From Tetranychus cinnabarinus (lineage: Eukaryota > Arthropoda > Arachnida > Trombidiformes > Tetranychidae): 64,000 nucleotides of DNA. Made by a program: the position numbers and the translations under genes. Each line of letters opens with the position of its first letter. Positions within the stretch are counted from its first letter, which is position 1. This document shows positions 50,817 through 64,000 of the stretch, piece after piece. Under the pieces are notes generated by a model. That model did not search any database. It was not told where the DNA came from and worked only from the letters and a program-made list of their open reading frames with translations. Where the stretch lies: NCBI GenBank assembly GCA_022266195.1, contig WHVY01000005.1:7254001-7318000 (forward strand). The letters run 5' to 3'.

Positions 50817-53800
50817 CGCTTTATTGTTAAATGTTCGTGAGTACGGCTGCGAAAAAGTTTCATGATAAAACAACCACGGTATTTGAAAGTGTATAAATGT
50901 CTGAACTAAAAAGTCAGTTTTTTCACACATTTACATCAAACCAAAACGTCATTAAATTCAAAAAATAATTTACGGTCCTTCTGCTTTATCATACGGATTG
51001 TATTATCTACCATCTGAATATGATTTTATCAAGAACATGGGTTTCTACATTGTAGAACATTGTTTTGCTGTAGTCAAATTATTGTCGTCCTTTGCTCACA
51101 GATTTTCTTTATGGACACTTCCTGTTGCCGCGATTTCGGCGCAAAAATGACTTATTATGACTTAAATTTTTATCATTATTAACTGAGCATTTACGTTCTA
51201 TCCTTACTGGAATAATTCTACCTGCGAATGTATCCCAAGGGTTTACTCATCATCAGCTCTTGCTTCCTGCTAATGCACACTTTAAGTCACAAAATAACAG
51301 TTATAACACTGAATATTAATAATTAACTTTTTATTATAACCCACTTAATTAACTTTCATTGCTCAAATCAGCCCATTCATGCAATTAGACCATAGTCAAT
51401 TCAGTATGACACTTATCAAGAAAAATTAATTTATTAATAAATTGAAATCGAAAAGACAGTCCATGTTCAGTCCTAAAGTCTTGATCATTTTGTCATCATA
51501 GATTTACCTAAGTTGATGTTAATCTGAAGGTGAGTCATTTTTTCAAAAACTTTTCATTCTTTTTGTCAGCCTGAATTCAAACAAACTCTACTGGAACACG
51601 AATGATAATGCACTGTCCTCAGAAGCTGATATATCGATAAGTTGTGATATAAACGCCCTTCTGAAACTGCACCTCTCGTGAAACATTAATAGCTTATGTA
51701 CACAAGTGTTATAATAAATAGAATTGAATTCGACTTTTTGATTAGCTAACATGAGGATGTAAGACTTTATTTTGAAATTGAATTCATACAATCGTATATG
51801 GCTCAGATTGATTTCTTGATTCGCTGCCAATTACTGTATTACTTTATATAACACCAATAGTTAAACGCCAATCAAAGATGACAGTAAAGTGTAATAACAT
51901 TTTATCGTACTTTTATTGCTACCATTATTGTGTTCAACATGGTGAGTTATATCAATCAAAGTTTCCCACTTTTTCTCGAATTTTTTTTCTCTTTTCATTT
52001 ATTGCCTTTTTTACCAAAATTTTTCATTCTTCTTGTTTTTTCCGTTGTTTCTTCGTTACTTCTTGTTCACTTTTATACTGCGTTAATCTTCATCTTACAT
52101 CCTCATCACATCCTTTCTTTAATCAGCTCATGTCTTCTCACTCAACCACCCCTTGCTTCACCCCATGAAATGATTCAATTACTTTAGATAAAATCTCTGT
52201 TTCTCTTTCAATTTGCCAACATAATCCGATTTAGATTCGAGAATTCATTCCACAACAATCAGATGGAAAGAGATCGACACAACACAATTGGACTGATCGT
52301 AAAGGTTTGAGTGAAAGAAAATGAAACACTTTTCCATATTGAACAATAAACATCAATTAAAAGACAAAACGATTATGAATGATTATCATGAATATTTACT
52401 TTGAAACTCACAAAGACAATCAACTCAATCAAAAGCTAAATGTCGAATTTCAATGCCCATAAGACGCCAGAATCAATTACAAAAGAAACTTTGAAATTTC
52501 GAAAAACGAATCGACTATTATATTGAATGGATTTATCCAGTTCCAGCAATTGACTTTTGTGCAACCAACTTGTTGCTTTCGTTGACCAGAAAATTCACTG
52601 AAACCTTTCAATGTGAATCTTGCTTTCCAAATAAAACTTGAATCGGTCAAAAATTTCTGAAAATACTGAAAATTCAGTTCGAGTCATTCAGAACTGCAAG
52701 ATTAAAAAGTTTTTACTGAACAACGATTTTCTAACGAATATTGAAGTTGAACTTTGAAACTTTGATTGATACAAGAATAAAAGATTGAATTTTTTCCTCT
52801 TTTCAAACACTTTTTATTTACTTTTCCCAAAATCTCATCAATTATTTGATAAATGACGTGAAACTCAAGTCACGCATATTAATGATTGATAAAGTTTATA
52901 AAAGTGAATCTGATAATTCACTGCCAATTAATCTGGTAACATCAATTTAATTCAAATGAGCCTCACCGATCGACGAATCTCCATGAATACAAAACAAGAT
53001 GAGTTTATTGCAAGTGTACCAATATAACCATTCACGGTGTGATGATTATAATGCATGATGATGAGATGAGAAAAGGTAAATAGTTGAGAAAAAAGTCAAA
53101 ACCAGAAAGGGAGTGAAAAAATTCCAAAGTAAATATCTGTACAAGAGAATGATCGATGGAAGAAATTCATTGATTGGAGATTATATTATCATTCCATGAG
53201 CTTGTTGTAATTTCATGGTGCTAAAAATGAGAGTCAAGGGAAGTGATAAAGAAGCGAAAAGAGCAAAAAATGTGGAAAATGATAAAAAATTTGATGCATT
53301 TTTTGTTCATCAAAAGACAAAATGACTCTTTTCCTTGGCTCGTTACACCATCATCAATTTACCTTTTTTTAAAGGCATAATTTCGTCTCTTTCAAGTTGA
53401 TATAAGGTTAAACATCTTCATCTTTACCATGCAAGTTGATGAGCGAAGAAAAATTTTCTGATCAAATTCAATCTCAAATTAAGAGTTTTCTTAACCTCTT
53501 CATGGCTTCATTTTTTTCTTCACTTTACTCTCATTTATTACATTTATTGCAACCCTTTGTTCACTTGATTAAACACCTTTTCTTGTCTTTTCATGATAAT
53601 TTTTTGCTCTTCCTTTTTAAAACACAAGATAACAAGGTGAAGGATGAATGGAGTGAAGCTTGAAACTGAAAGGTTTCAATGAAGATGAACATGATTGGAA
53701 CAAATGAATGGAAAAATTTGTCGCTTGAAAAGGATAAGGTTCATCGAGAACTAATTTGATTTTTAATTGCTCATTCAACTTGTGAGAAGCAGCAATTAAC

Positions 53801-56800
53801 TTATGCAAAATGCTGAAAATCAGATAAAAGTTATTCCAATTTTGTGAGATCGAAAGAAAATTTTGATTAAGAAAAGGATTTCAAATGAGTTTATGGTTTG
53901 GTCGAGAAATTGAATAAGAATTGAATAATGTTTATTCTGGATTTGGAATCAATCATGATTAGTTTGTGAGAATAGATTACTTGCGTTTTCGCTTATTTTT
54001 TATTCTTGTTTATTATCGTTTTTATTGCTTTCAACAGGGAATGATAAATGATATTTAAAATGGTTACAATGAGAGATTCAATTTATTGTCACCAAATTGA
54101 ATAAGATGAGCTGAGCGTGAATCAATTTGGTCAGTAAATGGTGTTGAAATGATGACCAGACAAAGTGACGATTACAGCATTAATATGTCAAAGTAAGGAT
54201 TGCATAAATTAACTTGCTTGATAAATTGATGTTCAAGATGAGAAAAGAAACAAAATTTCAAATGGAAAAGGTTCCATTCACAATCAATCTGTTTTCATGT
54301 TCTATTAATAACATTTACTCATTCCATGTTCTATCTATTTCTCATCATCATTTCAATGCATAAATCTTGGTCAAATCATATCGTTAAACTCGAAATAAAA
54401 TGATACCAGGGCCAATAAAATTGAAGAAGGTCGCAGCTGAATAGCATAGGCAGATAACACTGGATATAGATTTGGCTATTTCTTCAGTTCTCTGATCATC
54501 TCACTTTTCATAAATCTGGTTTTACTCTCTATTTTTTATGCACACGCCTTTATAATTTTATTCGATCATCGTTGTGATTTTGCAACACGATGTCTAACGT
54601 CATGCCTAAGAATTTGAATGATCTTGAATGTCCTTGAAACTCTGAATTTATAGTTCTGACAGCTTTTTTCATTCTGGTCTCTGACTTTGGGACAAAGTCG
54701 AGAGGCTCAAGTTTATTTAGTCACATTCTACATTCATTGATCATGCACAAACTGATCAGAGAAAAAGACAAATCTTTTTCGATTAATAAGTTTTGAAATT
54801 GGAAAATTTTCTTTTCTTAATAGTCAAAGTTTTTGAGTCTTTGAGTCCAAAGATAATTTTCCGAGTGAAAAAGTTTGTTTACTGTTGAGTCTTTTTAGTT
54901 ACATTCAGAGTATCTTTTTTTGCTGCAAAAAGCACGAAGTCCAATATTTATCTCCACCGATATGACAGAGTGAAAAAGTTTCACGAAAAAAAACTAAACA
55001 TTGTTAACTTTTCCATTGTTAAAGTTATTTTTCATGTTGAAGTTTCTTCTATCGCACTCGTCATCAATTTCTTCATCTGAGTAAATTCAATTTCAATGAA
55101 ACAATCAAAGTTAAATCACCTTATTATCAATGTCGAAATCTCAGTCAACAGTGGAGAACGAAAAAGAAGAAGAAGATTCTGAAAAAGTAGAAGAAAAGGT
55201 TGATCCATTTTTGAAACATTTTATCATTATTCTTGTTCTCTTTTCACTCAACAATAATACGATTATAACCTGGTTTGAGATAAGAAATTGTGAGTTTCAA
55301 TTTTTAACAATCATTATAATCATTTATTATTGAATAACTATTTACTTTAAAACTATAAACGAAACATTTCAAACAGTTTTCAAGTTTTTAAATAGATTTT
55401 CATTCTTTCTTCAACTTAATTCAAAACTAAATGAATGTCATAATTCTCATTAAGCCTGGAGGGTTCCATGAAGATAACATTTTGTGCAGAAAAAGGAAAA
55501 GGACGAAAATTTAAAAAAATTTTATTCCATTTACAGAAAACTAAAACCAATACTTGGAGATAGATTATATTGTTTAATAGAAAATTTAAAGATATTGTTT
55601 TACTGGGAGTTGAAGCAACGATAAAATTAAGTTGAACAAAAGACTTTTAAGTGATAATCTTTAGACAAGCCTTACATTCGAGTTTCATTTTATTCTTGTA
55701 ACTAGAGACTGAAAAGCTCATCTGACAGTTTTATTCATCATTTTGTGTCACAATTGAATCACTATTTATTTACTTTTTTGCTCTCTTTTTTCACTCCCTG
55801 CAACAATGTCTTTCTCACTTTCTTCATGTTATTACAATTTGATTGTTTGGATTTTAGTCGCTTCTTCTCTGTTTCTTTTTCATCCCTTTTCTTTCTGTTC
55901 TAATCTCACTGAATAAATCATGAAAAGAAAGATTGCTAAATGTTTATCCATTACAAAGTGAAAAAATGTTTGCCAGAGAAAAAAGTTATCACTCATAAAA
56001 CTGTGTGTGATAATGCATTTTAGGCTCAAAAGTTCAATGTAATGATGAGATTATTTTTCAATTTCATTTTAATTTAAAGAAAATTATTTTTTCTCTTCTC
56101 ATTGCATTAAGGTTAAGGTGATGAGAGGAAAGAAAGTTGAATGACTCAACTTGTGGTTATCAATGGAGTTTAAAGACAATAGAAACATGCGGCTTGAGGC
56201 GAAATTTTTTTATATTCAACTATTGTTTCTGATTCCATTTGGTAGACGAAGATTCAATTTTTACGATTTCATGCTCTTTTTGACGAATCTTACAGATTTC
56301 AATGCTGAATTGACATTGAATCAGTTGGCCCGAACCTACATTAAGCCACTCTTCCCTTGCAGGTTACAATTCAATGTCAATCCCTTCATCATTTAATCTC
56401 TCCTTTTCATTTCCTTTTCCTTTTACTTTTTCTCAGTATGAATATTGGTCAAGTTAGTCAAAGGTTAGAATATGTTTCTCTCCTTATTGTGATTAACAAT
56501 TAATTTGAAGAGCTCTTAAACTATTCCTTTTCTCTACTCGAACTGTTGAGCTTCCAAATGAAATCTATTTTGAATAAGTTCAGTGACTGCTTATTGTTCA
56601 CCTAATTTTGATTCTTTTGTGTTCTGAGCATCTACGTGAATGAATTAGCTTCAAATTGATAAAAAGTGAACAAAATTTCAAGCGGATTAATCGAAGAACT
56701 ATTATGCACTGAAGAACCTGAAAATCCTGAACAGATTAAGAAATATTCTACTTTGATTTGAAAAAAACATTAATGGCCATCTTAATTCGACCACATCATT

Positions 56801-59056
56801 GGTTTGATAGAACAATAAATTTCAATTTCAATATCGAATTGAAATCTATTCTCATTCTTTGGCTTGTAAAGTTTAAATCAAAGTCAATTTTTACTCAACC
56901 AAGAAGAGTAACAGAACAATTTTAAACTCGAAAAAGTTAGACTGTTGCTGGATGAATTAGGCTTAAAGCGAGTTAGGCTTGTAACTTAAAGAAGGTGATC
57001 TTGGAGTTAGTTTTTCAATTCAATCATTTCTTCGGAAAAGTAAAGGAACTTTTTTCTCACAGCAATCATTGTAACCAGTGATAACTATAAGTCATTTTTT
57101 ATGTAAGTAAACTGGGCTAAGCATTGGAAGCTCATATTACTGACGCTTTTTTTTCATTGATTCACTTATGAGTTGAATTTGAAATCATTGATAAGTGAAA
57201 CTGGAAAAAGTTATGACAAGCTTTGGGATTTAGTTTGTTTAGAGTTGAAAGTTGAGACAAACTTTTGTACTTAAAGTGAAAACTTTAGAGTTGATTTATT
57301 GGATGATCTCTTCTGTCAAATGCTCGGTGAATGCTCAGTTAGGGGTTGGACAAGAATCCTATTGACCATGAATTCGACTGAGAAAATCGTTTTCATATCT
57401 TTGCTCATTTTAGAGAGAAAATCGAATCTTTCTTGATGTTTGTAGAAACTGAATGCTATTTGGTTACATTCATCGATTCAAATTTATTTCTCCTCGAAGT
57501 TTCCATTTCTTGTGCAAATGGAAAGAGTGGAATGAAATTAATAGAATAAGTGAAATTGAGAATTAGTATTGTTGAGGTTGGAAAATAATGAATAGGAAAT
57601 AAAACTGAACAATCAAACGAAGTGGGTGGATACTCATGATATTGAATTTTCCCTGTAATTCGCTACTCAACTCTTGAGTTTCTCGTGTTGGCAATTTGTG
57701 TTCACATATTGAGTCCAATCATAATGTTGAATCATTAAATTGAACAATACAAATCAATGATTGAAAAGTGAAAATATTGATTCAATAACAAGTTCAACAA
57801 ACAACTCATCAGTAAAAAGCCAGATTGTGGGAAAAGAACATTCAGTTGCATGTCATCAAAGAGCAACAATTTAAAATTGTAATCAGAATAATCAGATGGA
57901 ATGAAGTCTGTCAATTTCGTTGTTCGACAAGTACAAAACTCGAATTTCAAGCAAATAATTATCCAAATGAGAACTTCTTTTCACAGTAAATCTCCAAGTA
58001 AAATCTAATCAACACAAGACTCAGAAAATGGTAAATATCGAAGAGAAAAATTCAGCCTAAAAGTCAATAAAAATATTCAGAGAAAAAAGTCCAGAAAAGA
58101 TTTACTCGGTTAGCTGTTGAATTTTTTTCTCTTCATGTTTACTCAATGAATTATTGCTCTTTTCTTTGCATTTCATGGAAATAACAGCTTCTAATCTGTG
58201 TCAAGAAAGTCGAGAAACTCTTGCAATTTGAATTTCAAAACAAAACGAATGAAATTTTGAAATAATATTGTGAAAAGTAAAAGGTTAAAGAAGGGAAAAA
58301 ACAGTTTTATTGAAATTAATGGAAAGACAAGTTTCACGGAATCCATTGCATTGACATTCATTATATCAACCACATTCAACCCAAATCGAGTTTATTGTTC
58401 ATTAAAAACAATTAATTTAATCAGATTACCAATCGAATGTTTGGTTTTGGAGAAAAAACAAGATTGACTAAACCCAATTAAATTAATCAAATTGAACAGT
58501 TGCTTATAAAGAGAAGGTTCCATTTCACAATTAAACTTGCAATTATGTATATAAAATGCTCTCTAATTACTTTTTAAACTATAAAATGTAATTTATTCCC
58601 TTTAATGAACCAATTTGATTGCTCAAGTAAATAAAAAATTGGAAACTTTAAAGTGTAAGAAGGAATGGGTATGAAAAAAGACTTTAATTTCACACTACAC
58701 TGAATGGAATTAAAAATTGCAATCAATTTAACTCTTTTCTTCCTCTTCTTCTCACATTAAATCAGTTTCATTTTACGTTACTTTTCAGTCAACTTACTTA
58801 GACTTACAAGATAAGATTCAGATTTAGATTCAGATAAATGATGCAAATGTGAAAATATGAAGTGAAAGGAACGCAATAACAATTTACAAATGACACTCAT
58901 TTTATTCTGATGATTATTTTCAGTAACAGTTTTATTCAACTGAGGAATTCCCTTGGCTAAGAGTTCTGCTACTTTGTTGTCAATGTTTCGTCTCGAGTTT
59001 CATTAAACTTTTAGCGCCAGTTTCTGTCAACCTGTCATTCTATTTCTATTTTTCAG
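50817..59056. other. Mostly non-coding, AT-rich
   Basis: A plus-strand frame at 51523-51681, with YWNTNDNALSSEADISISCD, is protein-like but short and without splice support. Other frames (55130-55333, 56151-56396) are chance-length. One possible dispersed-repeat copy lies at 54.6 kb. Confidence 0.4.
54616..54690 (+). repeat. Dispersed repeat, possible diverged copy
   Basis: It reads GAATGATCTTGAATGTCC, then a TTTATAGTT block and TCTGACTTTG. This resembles copies 1 and 2 but with several differences and shifted spacing, so membership is tentative. Confidence 0.3.
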
Positions 59057-59211
59057 TGAATTTCGGTTTCATTTTCGTTGGAACAATGTTTCATCACAGT
59101 ACCAAAACTTCTGAGCAAAAAGATACAGATCAAGTCTCGAAATCAGAAAGTTTTTCTGGCGAAACGAATGAAAACTCGCCGAATGTCAACCGAGAAGTGT
59201 CTTGGACATGA
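59057..59211 (+). CDS. Candidate terminal exon encoding a polar C-terminal tail
   Basis: A strong acceptor (CTATTTCTATTTTTCAG) is followed by a frame entered in phase 1 and open for 50 codons to TGA at 59209. It begins NFGFIFVGTMFHHSTKTSEQ and continues with a Ser/Glu/Asn-rich stretch ending NREVSWT. A short hydrophobic stretch followed by a charged, serine-rich tail suits the cytoplasmic end of a membrane protein. No upstream exon ending in phase 1 could be matched and no canonical AATAAA follows closely, so this remains a candidate. Confidence 0.3.
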
Positions 59212-60587
59212 TAATTGTTCTAAATTGAGATCAATGTTGAGTTGCATTGAGTGCTGTCAAATCGACTAACAAGCTGTTGAACATGAGATAAAAGTCGAAG
59301 AATTCCGTGAAAACAGCCAATGAATTGAAATGCGTTACAAGAAAAAAGATAATTTTCTTCACACTTTTCATTAACCATTTTTCTAGTTGTTAACGCGCTT
59401 TATTTATGTTTGTTTATTAATTATTTTAATTAACAGCAAACTTTTTATTTGTGAATAATTGGTACTAACCTTAAATACTCTTTGCTCAGATGCATTCATC
59501 AATTTCATCAGTTGCTTTTCAGTTCGAAGCTTGCTTTATTATTGTATTTGAGTATGAAACTATTCAATGCTCGCATATTTTCGATGCATGTCAAGTAAAC
59601 TTAAAAAATACCGGAAAAGGCAGTCTGTAAGCATTATTTCGAAGAATCTTTGCAAAGCCTTTTAAAAAAGAGACTCAAGGAAAAAAATATTGCTTGTTAT
59701 TACTGTCGAAAAGCGAATAATGCAAATCTAAAACATGTGCAACTTTGTCCTTCATTTCTGTTAGACAGTTCACATGATTAAATCTTATTCAATGCAGAAA
59801 ATTTCCATGTAAAGGTTAGGCTAATATTGCAACTAGGAGATGGGTGACCAGCTAAAAGTAAAAAGAACTGCAATAGAATAGAATTAGGAATTTCTATTCA
59901 ATTATTTTCTCTGCTTGGGAACATATGAATCTGTAAATGATGTGGGTCTGTTCATCCAATGGCTGTAACTCAATTGAAACCAATCAAGGAAAAAGTACTT
60001 CTGGCAGGAGTATTTTATATTTCAATATTTCGTAGCTGATAATCAAAGATATGCTTTTATTGAATGTGAATCTTTTATCAAATAAGCTCTTCCATGAAAT
60101 GATGTTTACACGATAATAGCAGGAAAATCCATAAGAAATGAGCATTTTAATGAGTCGAGCTCAACTATTGTAGCTTGAAAAGTTCAATTCACAATATTAT
60201 AGCAAAATAAAAAATTCATTAAATAATTATTTCAATGAAACTGTATGTTAAATGGCTTGTAACAATACAATTGAAACGATGCAAACTGATTCATGAGATG
60301 ATATGAATCGACTTTATATTACTTATTAATATGCACTATATATTAATGTAGTGATTTCGTGTCTCAGCTAATTGACAGTTGTAGCTTGCAACAAGCTCGA
60401 TAATCAACTATCAACAAAAAAGTGTGTTGTTCTTTTAATTAACCAAAGTCTGATTAACTAGGTTCGTATGACAACAAATGTAAACGCATGGAAGAGGGAG
60501 GGGAGGAGAATATGTTTGCAGCTCAATATTTCAAGTCAAGGATAGCATAGAAGGAAAGGGAAGGTAACCTTATTTTATGGGCCATTC

Positions 60588-60785
60588 ATGAACATCATGC
60601 AAGTGACCAACTTAAAACCAGACACTAATAATCTTCATGATATTCTGAGCATAAGAAACGGTTTTAGCTTGCAGCAAAATAGTTGCCATTTACAACTGAT
60701 GGTAAGATTTCGAGCGGATGTTCCGGAAACAATTCAAACGTTTCAATGGGAAATACAGCTTGAGCCCAGACATTTATATCTTTAA
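60588..60785 (+). other. Coding-like open stretch, unidentified
   Basis: A 65-codon plus-strand frame whose second half reads MVRFRADVPETIQTFQWEIQ before a stop at 60783. GC is raised relative to its surroundings. It lies about 0.3 kb before another protein-like frame at 61070-61276 on the same strand; both may belong to one decayed gene or transposon in a 60.4-61.3 kb island. The family is not recognised. Confidence 0.22.
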
Positions 60786-61069
60786 AATTTTATTAACTAT
60801 TGAATTGGTAAACAGAATTTTTTGGCCATTTTTGCGCATAACTTTTGATCAGTTTATCAAAAACTGTCAAGTGTAAAAAAGCAATACATTTTTCATCAAA
60901 ATCAACCGACTATACAAATTGCGAGCAGAATCAACAGAATTTTAATCCAATCTCGATAAGTAAACTTGGAAATATTAAGAGTTACCTTAAGAAGCTTATA
61001 ATGATTGATTCTGGTAATCAAACCACTTAAGATTTTGAAAAAGGAAAAATTTTGAAACTTTAAGCATAA

Positions 61070-61276
61070 AACGAAGTTTACTATCAATTTGGCGAGAGTC
61101 GGTTTTTCGTGGCATTATTTCTTGTCTGGTTTAATGCTCCGTTTGATTTGTTGGTTAGTGGCTACAACATCCAAACTTTTGAGTTAAAGAACTTGAAAGA
61201 GCTCCAAAGTAATACATATGTATGGTCTTCAAGTTGGGTCGAAATCAATCTTCAAAGCACAAAGACACAGGAATGA
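61070..61276 (+). other. Coding-like open stretch with a hydrophobic segment, unidentified
   Basis: The plus frame is open for 68 codons with no ATG near its start. It contains SRFFVALFLVWFNAPFDLLV (a possible membrane helix), then YNIQTFELKNLKELQ and SNTYVWSSSWVEINL, and stops at TGA 61274. It holds several tryptophans, which are rare in chance AT-rich frames. There is no clean acceptor at its start. It could be an exon of a membrane protein or a transposon remnant. Confidence 0.25.
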
Positions 61277-62765
61277 ATCACATTCGCGGTTCAAATCACA
61301 TTCACAATCAAAGTTCTGTTACCTATTTTACTTCCCTGTTATTTTCATCTGGACATGACGTTTAACATTGAAACTGATGCAACTCGCTCTGTGCTTTCAT
61401 CTTTTGACATTAACATGCTGTCATTTTGCTCATTATCAGTTATCATTCAATTTTGAAATTAGTACACCTGGAACTTTGTTTTTGAAGTTTTCATCGAATC
61501 TGTTCTTGTTTTTGTTACTTCATGGAAAATGATACTTTAAATTCAATTTTTCACTGATTTCTCTTTCGTCTCATGTTAATGAAATTGACGAGTGAAGAGT
61601 CTTTATGAATCTGTGCATCTTTGTGTTTGAATAAATGGTTTAAAAGCTAGTTTCATCGTTTCTTGAAGAGCTGATAGAGACTTGATTGTGAACAGAATGT
61701 AATTCAACGGTGACAGACAAAATTGCTGGTGACATGATAACATTTTCATGCTTCTTATGTCAAAATTTATTAACTTAAATAAAAGTAAAAGTTTGCATGG
61801 AAAAAGAGAAAAGGAAATCCCTGAAAAAAGAGATAGAAGCCAAACAAACAACATCAACTATTGAAACGGAAAAAGAAGAGCAAAAGTAAAAGCAAATGAA
61901 AAAAATGAAAATCGAGATTCTATTAATAATCAACTTTAATTAATGTGACAGAAAATCCAGAAATAATTTGCTTCTTCAGTCAATTTGTATTTTCCGTTTA
62001 ATGGCAGAACAAACTGGAAGCAAGGAAAAGTTCATTTATTCAAATAAAATTCTGATTAAGCTTAATTGGATTAGGAAATGATTCAGATTGTTTTTGATAA
62101 CAATTGGAATCGAATTGGGAAAAACTGAGTTTCCCAATATCAATGGAAATTATTCATGAAGTGAAAAGTATTTGATTGAAAAATGACCAAAGAATATGAT
62201 AAATTGAGAAAAAGAATAAGAAATTTCAGAACAAATTTGCTCATGTTGCACATGGTAAAAGCCAAGACGATCAAAGTGTCGATAAACTTGTATCGTTCAT
62301 TTCATGCCATTTGAATTTTGTCCATTTGTTGCCTTCTAATATTTCAATTGTCTGTTTCTGCTTTTCTTGGAGAATAATATTGAAACTGAAAAAGTTCATC
62401 AATCATGAAAGAAGAGCAATGTTATCCCATATCATTTACCTATTTTATTGAGTATCGTAAATGAATCAAGGAGAAAATTATTTAATGGTAAAGTCAAAAG
62501 CTATTAGCATTATTATTACATTTTATTATCATTGATATTATTATCGATGGTAAACATAATCATATATCAGGGCGATCATTAGAAATGAGGAGAAATGATA
62601 AAAAATGGTTTAATAATAATATGCACATCGGAGACTTGGTTCATTGTTGTCTGATTAAGTATTTCAAGTTGCAAATAAAAACAAGTTCAATGGTGAATGA
62701 ATCCTTGGAAAACTGAGAATTCCTTTGGGATTCAATATGAAACCGAAAATCATTCATAAATATAA

Positions 62766-62818
62766 TTTTTTTTTCTTCTTTTCTTTTTTGGGATTTTTTT
62801 TCTTTCTCTCTCTCTCTT
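62766..62818. repeat. Pyrimidine tract with (TC)n
   Basis: T and C make up nearly every base, broken only by one GGGA, and the tract ends in a CTCTCTCTC run. Confidence 0.85.
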
Positions 62819-62863
62819 TAAATATGATTGGTTGGACTTATTAGCAAAAGAAAAATGAGAGAA

Positions 62864-62893
62864 ATGATGATCATCATGATGATCATGATGATG
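62864..62893. repeat. (ATC/GAT)n palindromic microsatellite
   Basis: ATGATCATCATGATGATCATGATG-type repeats that read much the same on both strands and could fold into a hairpin. Confidence 0.8.
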
Positions 62894-64000
62894 GGAAAAG
62901 AAGAAAAGTAAATAAGCAAGATGCAGGATAGCATCATATTACTGGTGAACCATAGGAAGTGAATGTTTTGTTTCACTTCTCTTCATATCAGGTTACAGTG
63001 AAAATGATGGAGAAATATTGAGCATTTCTTTTGATATCTTTTCGTCTTGTATCATCTTAACCACATTATTTGAATAAACTCTCATTATACACCCACGAAC
63101 AGGTAAAACAACGATCAACATTATTTACCGTTCAAACAGAGTAACAATATTTTTCCGATTCCATTACATGCTAACTGTTGAGTTACAGTCTTGGAACAAT
63201 AAACGAACTTTTACCTTTTTCTTTTTCAATTGATATTAATCATTATTTGATCAACAATTATATTTTGAGTAAAGTTTGTCGGACTCTTCGAAGGACATCG
63301 ATGATGAATTGGCTTGTATTTATAAAATGACTGATAATTATTCATTCGTCGAATTGGGAGAAACTCGAATGTGCTTTTTAATAAACAGATATATGAAACT
63401 CTCTCAAAATTTTTCAGAATTATGTTACTCGTACGGAATTCCTTGTTATCTGATAAATATTCAACTCTTCATAGCTTTCAACCTTGACCAATCGTTATAA
63501 AAAGTGTTAACTTTGATTTGTCTTGGTTCCTCTAACTGGGATTCATTGACAACAAGTAGAAAAATAAAATCAAAAATGATAAGATATAATAATACAGAAA
63601 ATGTGATTTCAGGTAAACTCAGACGAAATACACAAAATTCATATCGAAAGTTGGTTTCAGTTGAAAACCCAAACAGAGATCTGAGTTACTTTGCGCATAT
63701 TTTTAAATGAAGAAACTGAACATTCTTTATCAACATTTGCAAACTTATTCTCGAAGTTATTACGAAGTTATTCATAGTTTGAACTCTATTTGTTGAGACT
63801 GGTTTTCAAAGAGCAAGAATAATGGTTTCGATTTTTTCATTGACAAAAGTCGATGACCTCGACTTGTGCAAAATGAATGACAGTTTTGGAAATGTTTTTG
63901 TTTCACTTTCGATTTTCTCTGAAAGTTAAGATTATTAATGGAATGGTAACTCACAAATTATGTTGACTTGATGATTCGCTGAGATGCTCTTCTTTTGTGG

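Larger units (their letters stand above)
61277..64000. other. Non-coding, AT-rich with simple repeats
   Basis: It contains the pyrimidine tract and the ATC palindrome near 62.8 kb. Plus-strand frames at 63276-63500 and 63504-63710 are of chance length and carry no recognisable motif. Confidence 0.4.

Noticed and set aside
55130..55333. 67-codon plus-strand frame with an acidic start (MSKSQSTVENEKEEE)
   Set aside because: The acidic run comes from a GAA-rich tract; the remainder is low-complexity, and the length is chance-level.
1..64000. CRISPR arrays, operons, ribosome binding sites, rRNA
   Set aside because: No regularly spaced repeats, gene clusters or rRNA-like sequence; the splice-site structure shows a eukaryotic nuclear sequence.

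Overview
This window looks like AT-rich nuclear DNA from a metazoan, most probably an invertebrate and plausibly an arthropod (a mite-like chelicerate would fit). The reasons are: roughly two-thirds A+T; long stretches without coding signal rich in GAAAAG, TTCAAC and ATC/GAT triplet runs; GT-AG introns (one of only 63 bp); an immunoglobulin-superfamily adhesion domain split over two exons by a 1.07 kb intron; and short inverted-repeat transposons. No bacterial gene organisation, ribosomal RNA, convincing functional tRNA or CRISPR array is visible. At this base composition, open frames of 60-110 codons are expected by chance in numbers similar to those seen, so length alone was not used as evidence.

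The one gene I can support well is on the minus strand. Exons at 29230-29094 and 28021-27868 join in frame to make one complete C2-type Ig domain with its two cysteines and its tryptophan. Its introns are phase 1 - phase 0 - phase 1. This is part of a long-intron adhesion receptor of the nephrin/SYG/Kirre or CADM type. No other exon of it is certain; much of the surrounding sequence may be its introns.

The second recognisable protein is a DNase I-like (endonuclease/exonuclease/phosphatase fold) reading frame at 49741-50580, minus strand. It has GDLNAD and SSDH motifs but is broken by an in-frame stop.

The rest is mainly old mobile DNA in islands of higher GC: a 507 bp foldback at 7.3-7.8 kb; a frameshifted coding remnant at 12.8-13.1 kb; a 187 bp inverted-repeat element at 13.84 kb beside another remnant; a 248 bp TA-flanked MITE at 21.8 kb; a tRNA-derived SINE at 36.3 kb followed by a frameshifted coiled-coil pseudogene that keeps its intron; a block at 39.9-40.5 kb with coding-like frames on both strands; and a dispersed ~65 bp repeat at 20.3, 33.3, 50.75 and 54.6 kb. 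Two diverged tandem duplications lie at 24.9-25.3 and 46.2-46.7 kb. A few candidate exons (43.4, 59.1 and 61.1 kb, plus strand; 40.4 kb, minus strand) have plausible frames, some with splice sites, but no identified family. I found no convincing new biological system; the most worthwhile items to follow up are the nuclease remnant, the SINE/pseudogene pair and the inverted-repeat elements.
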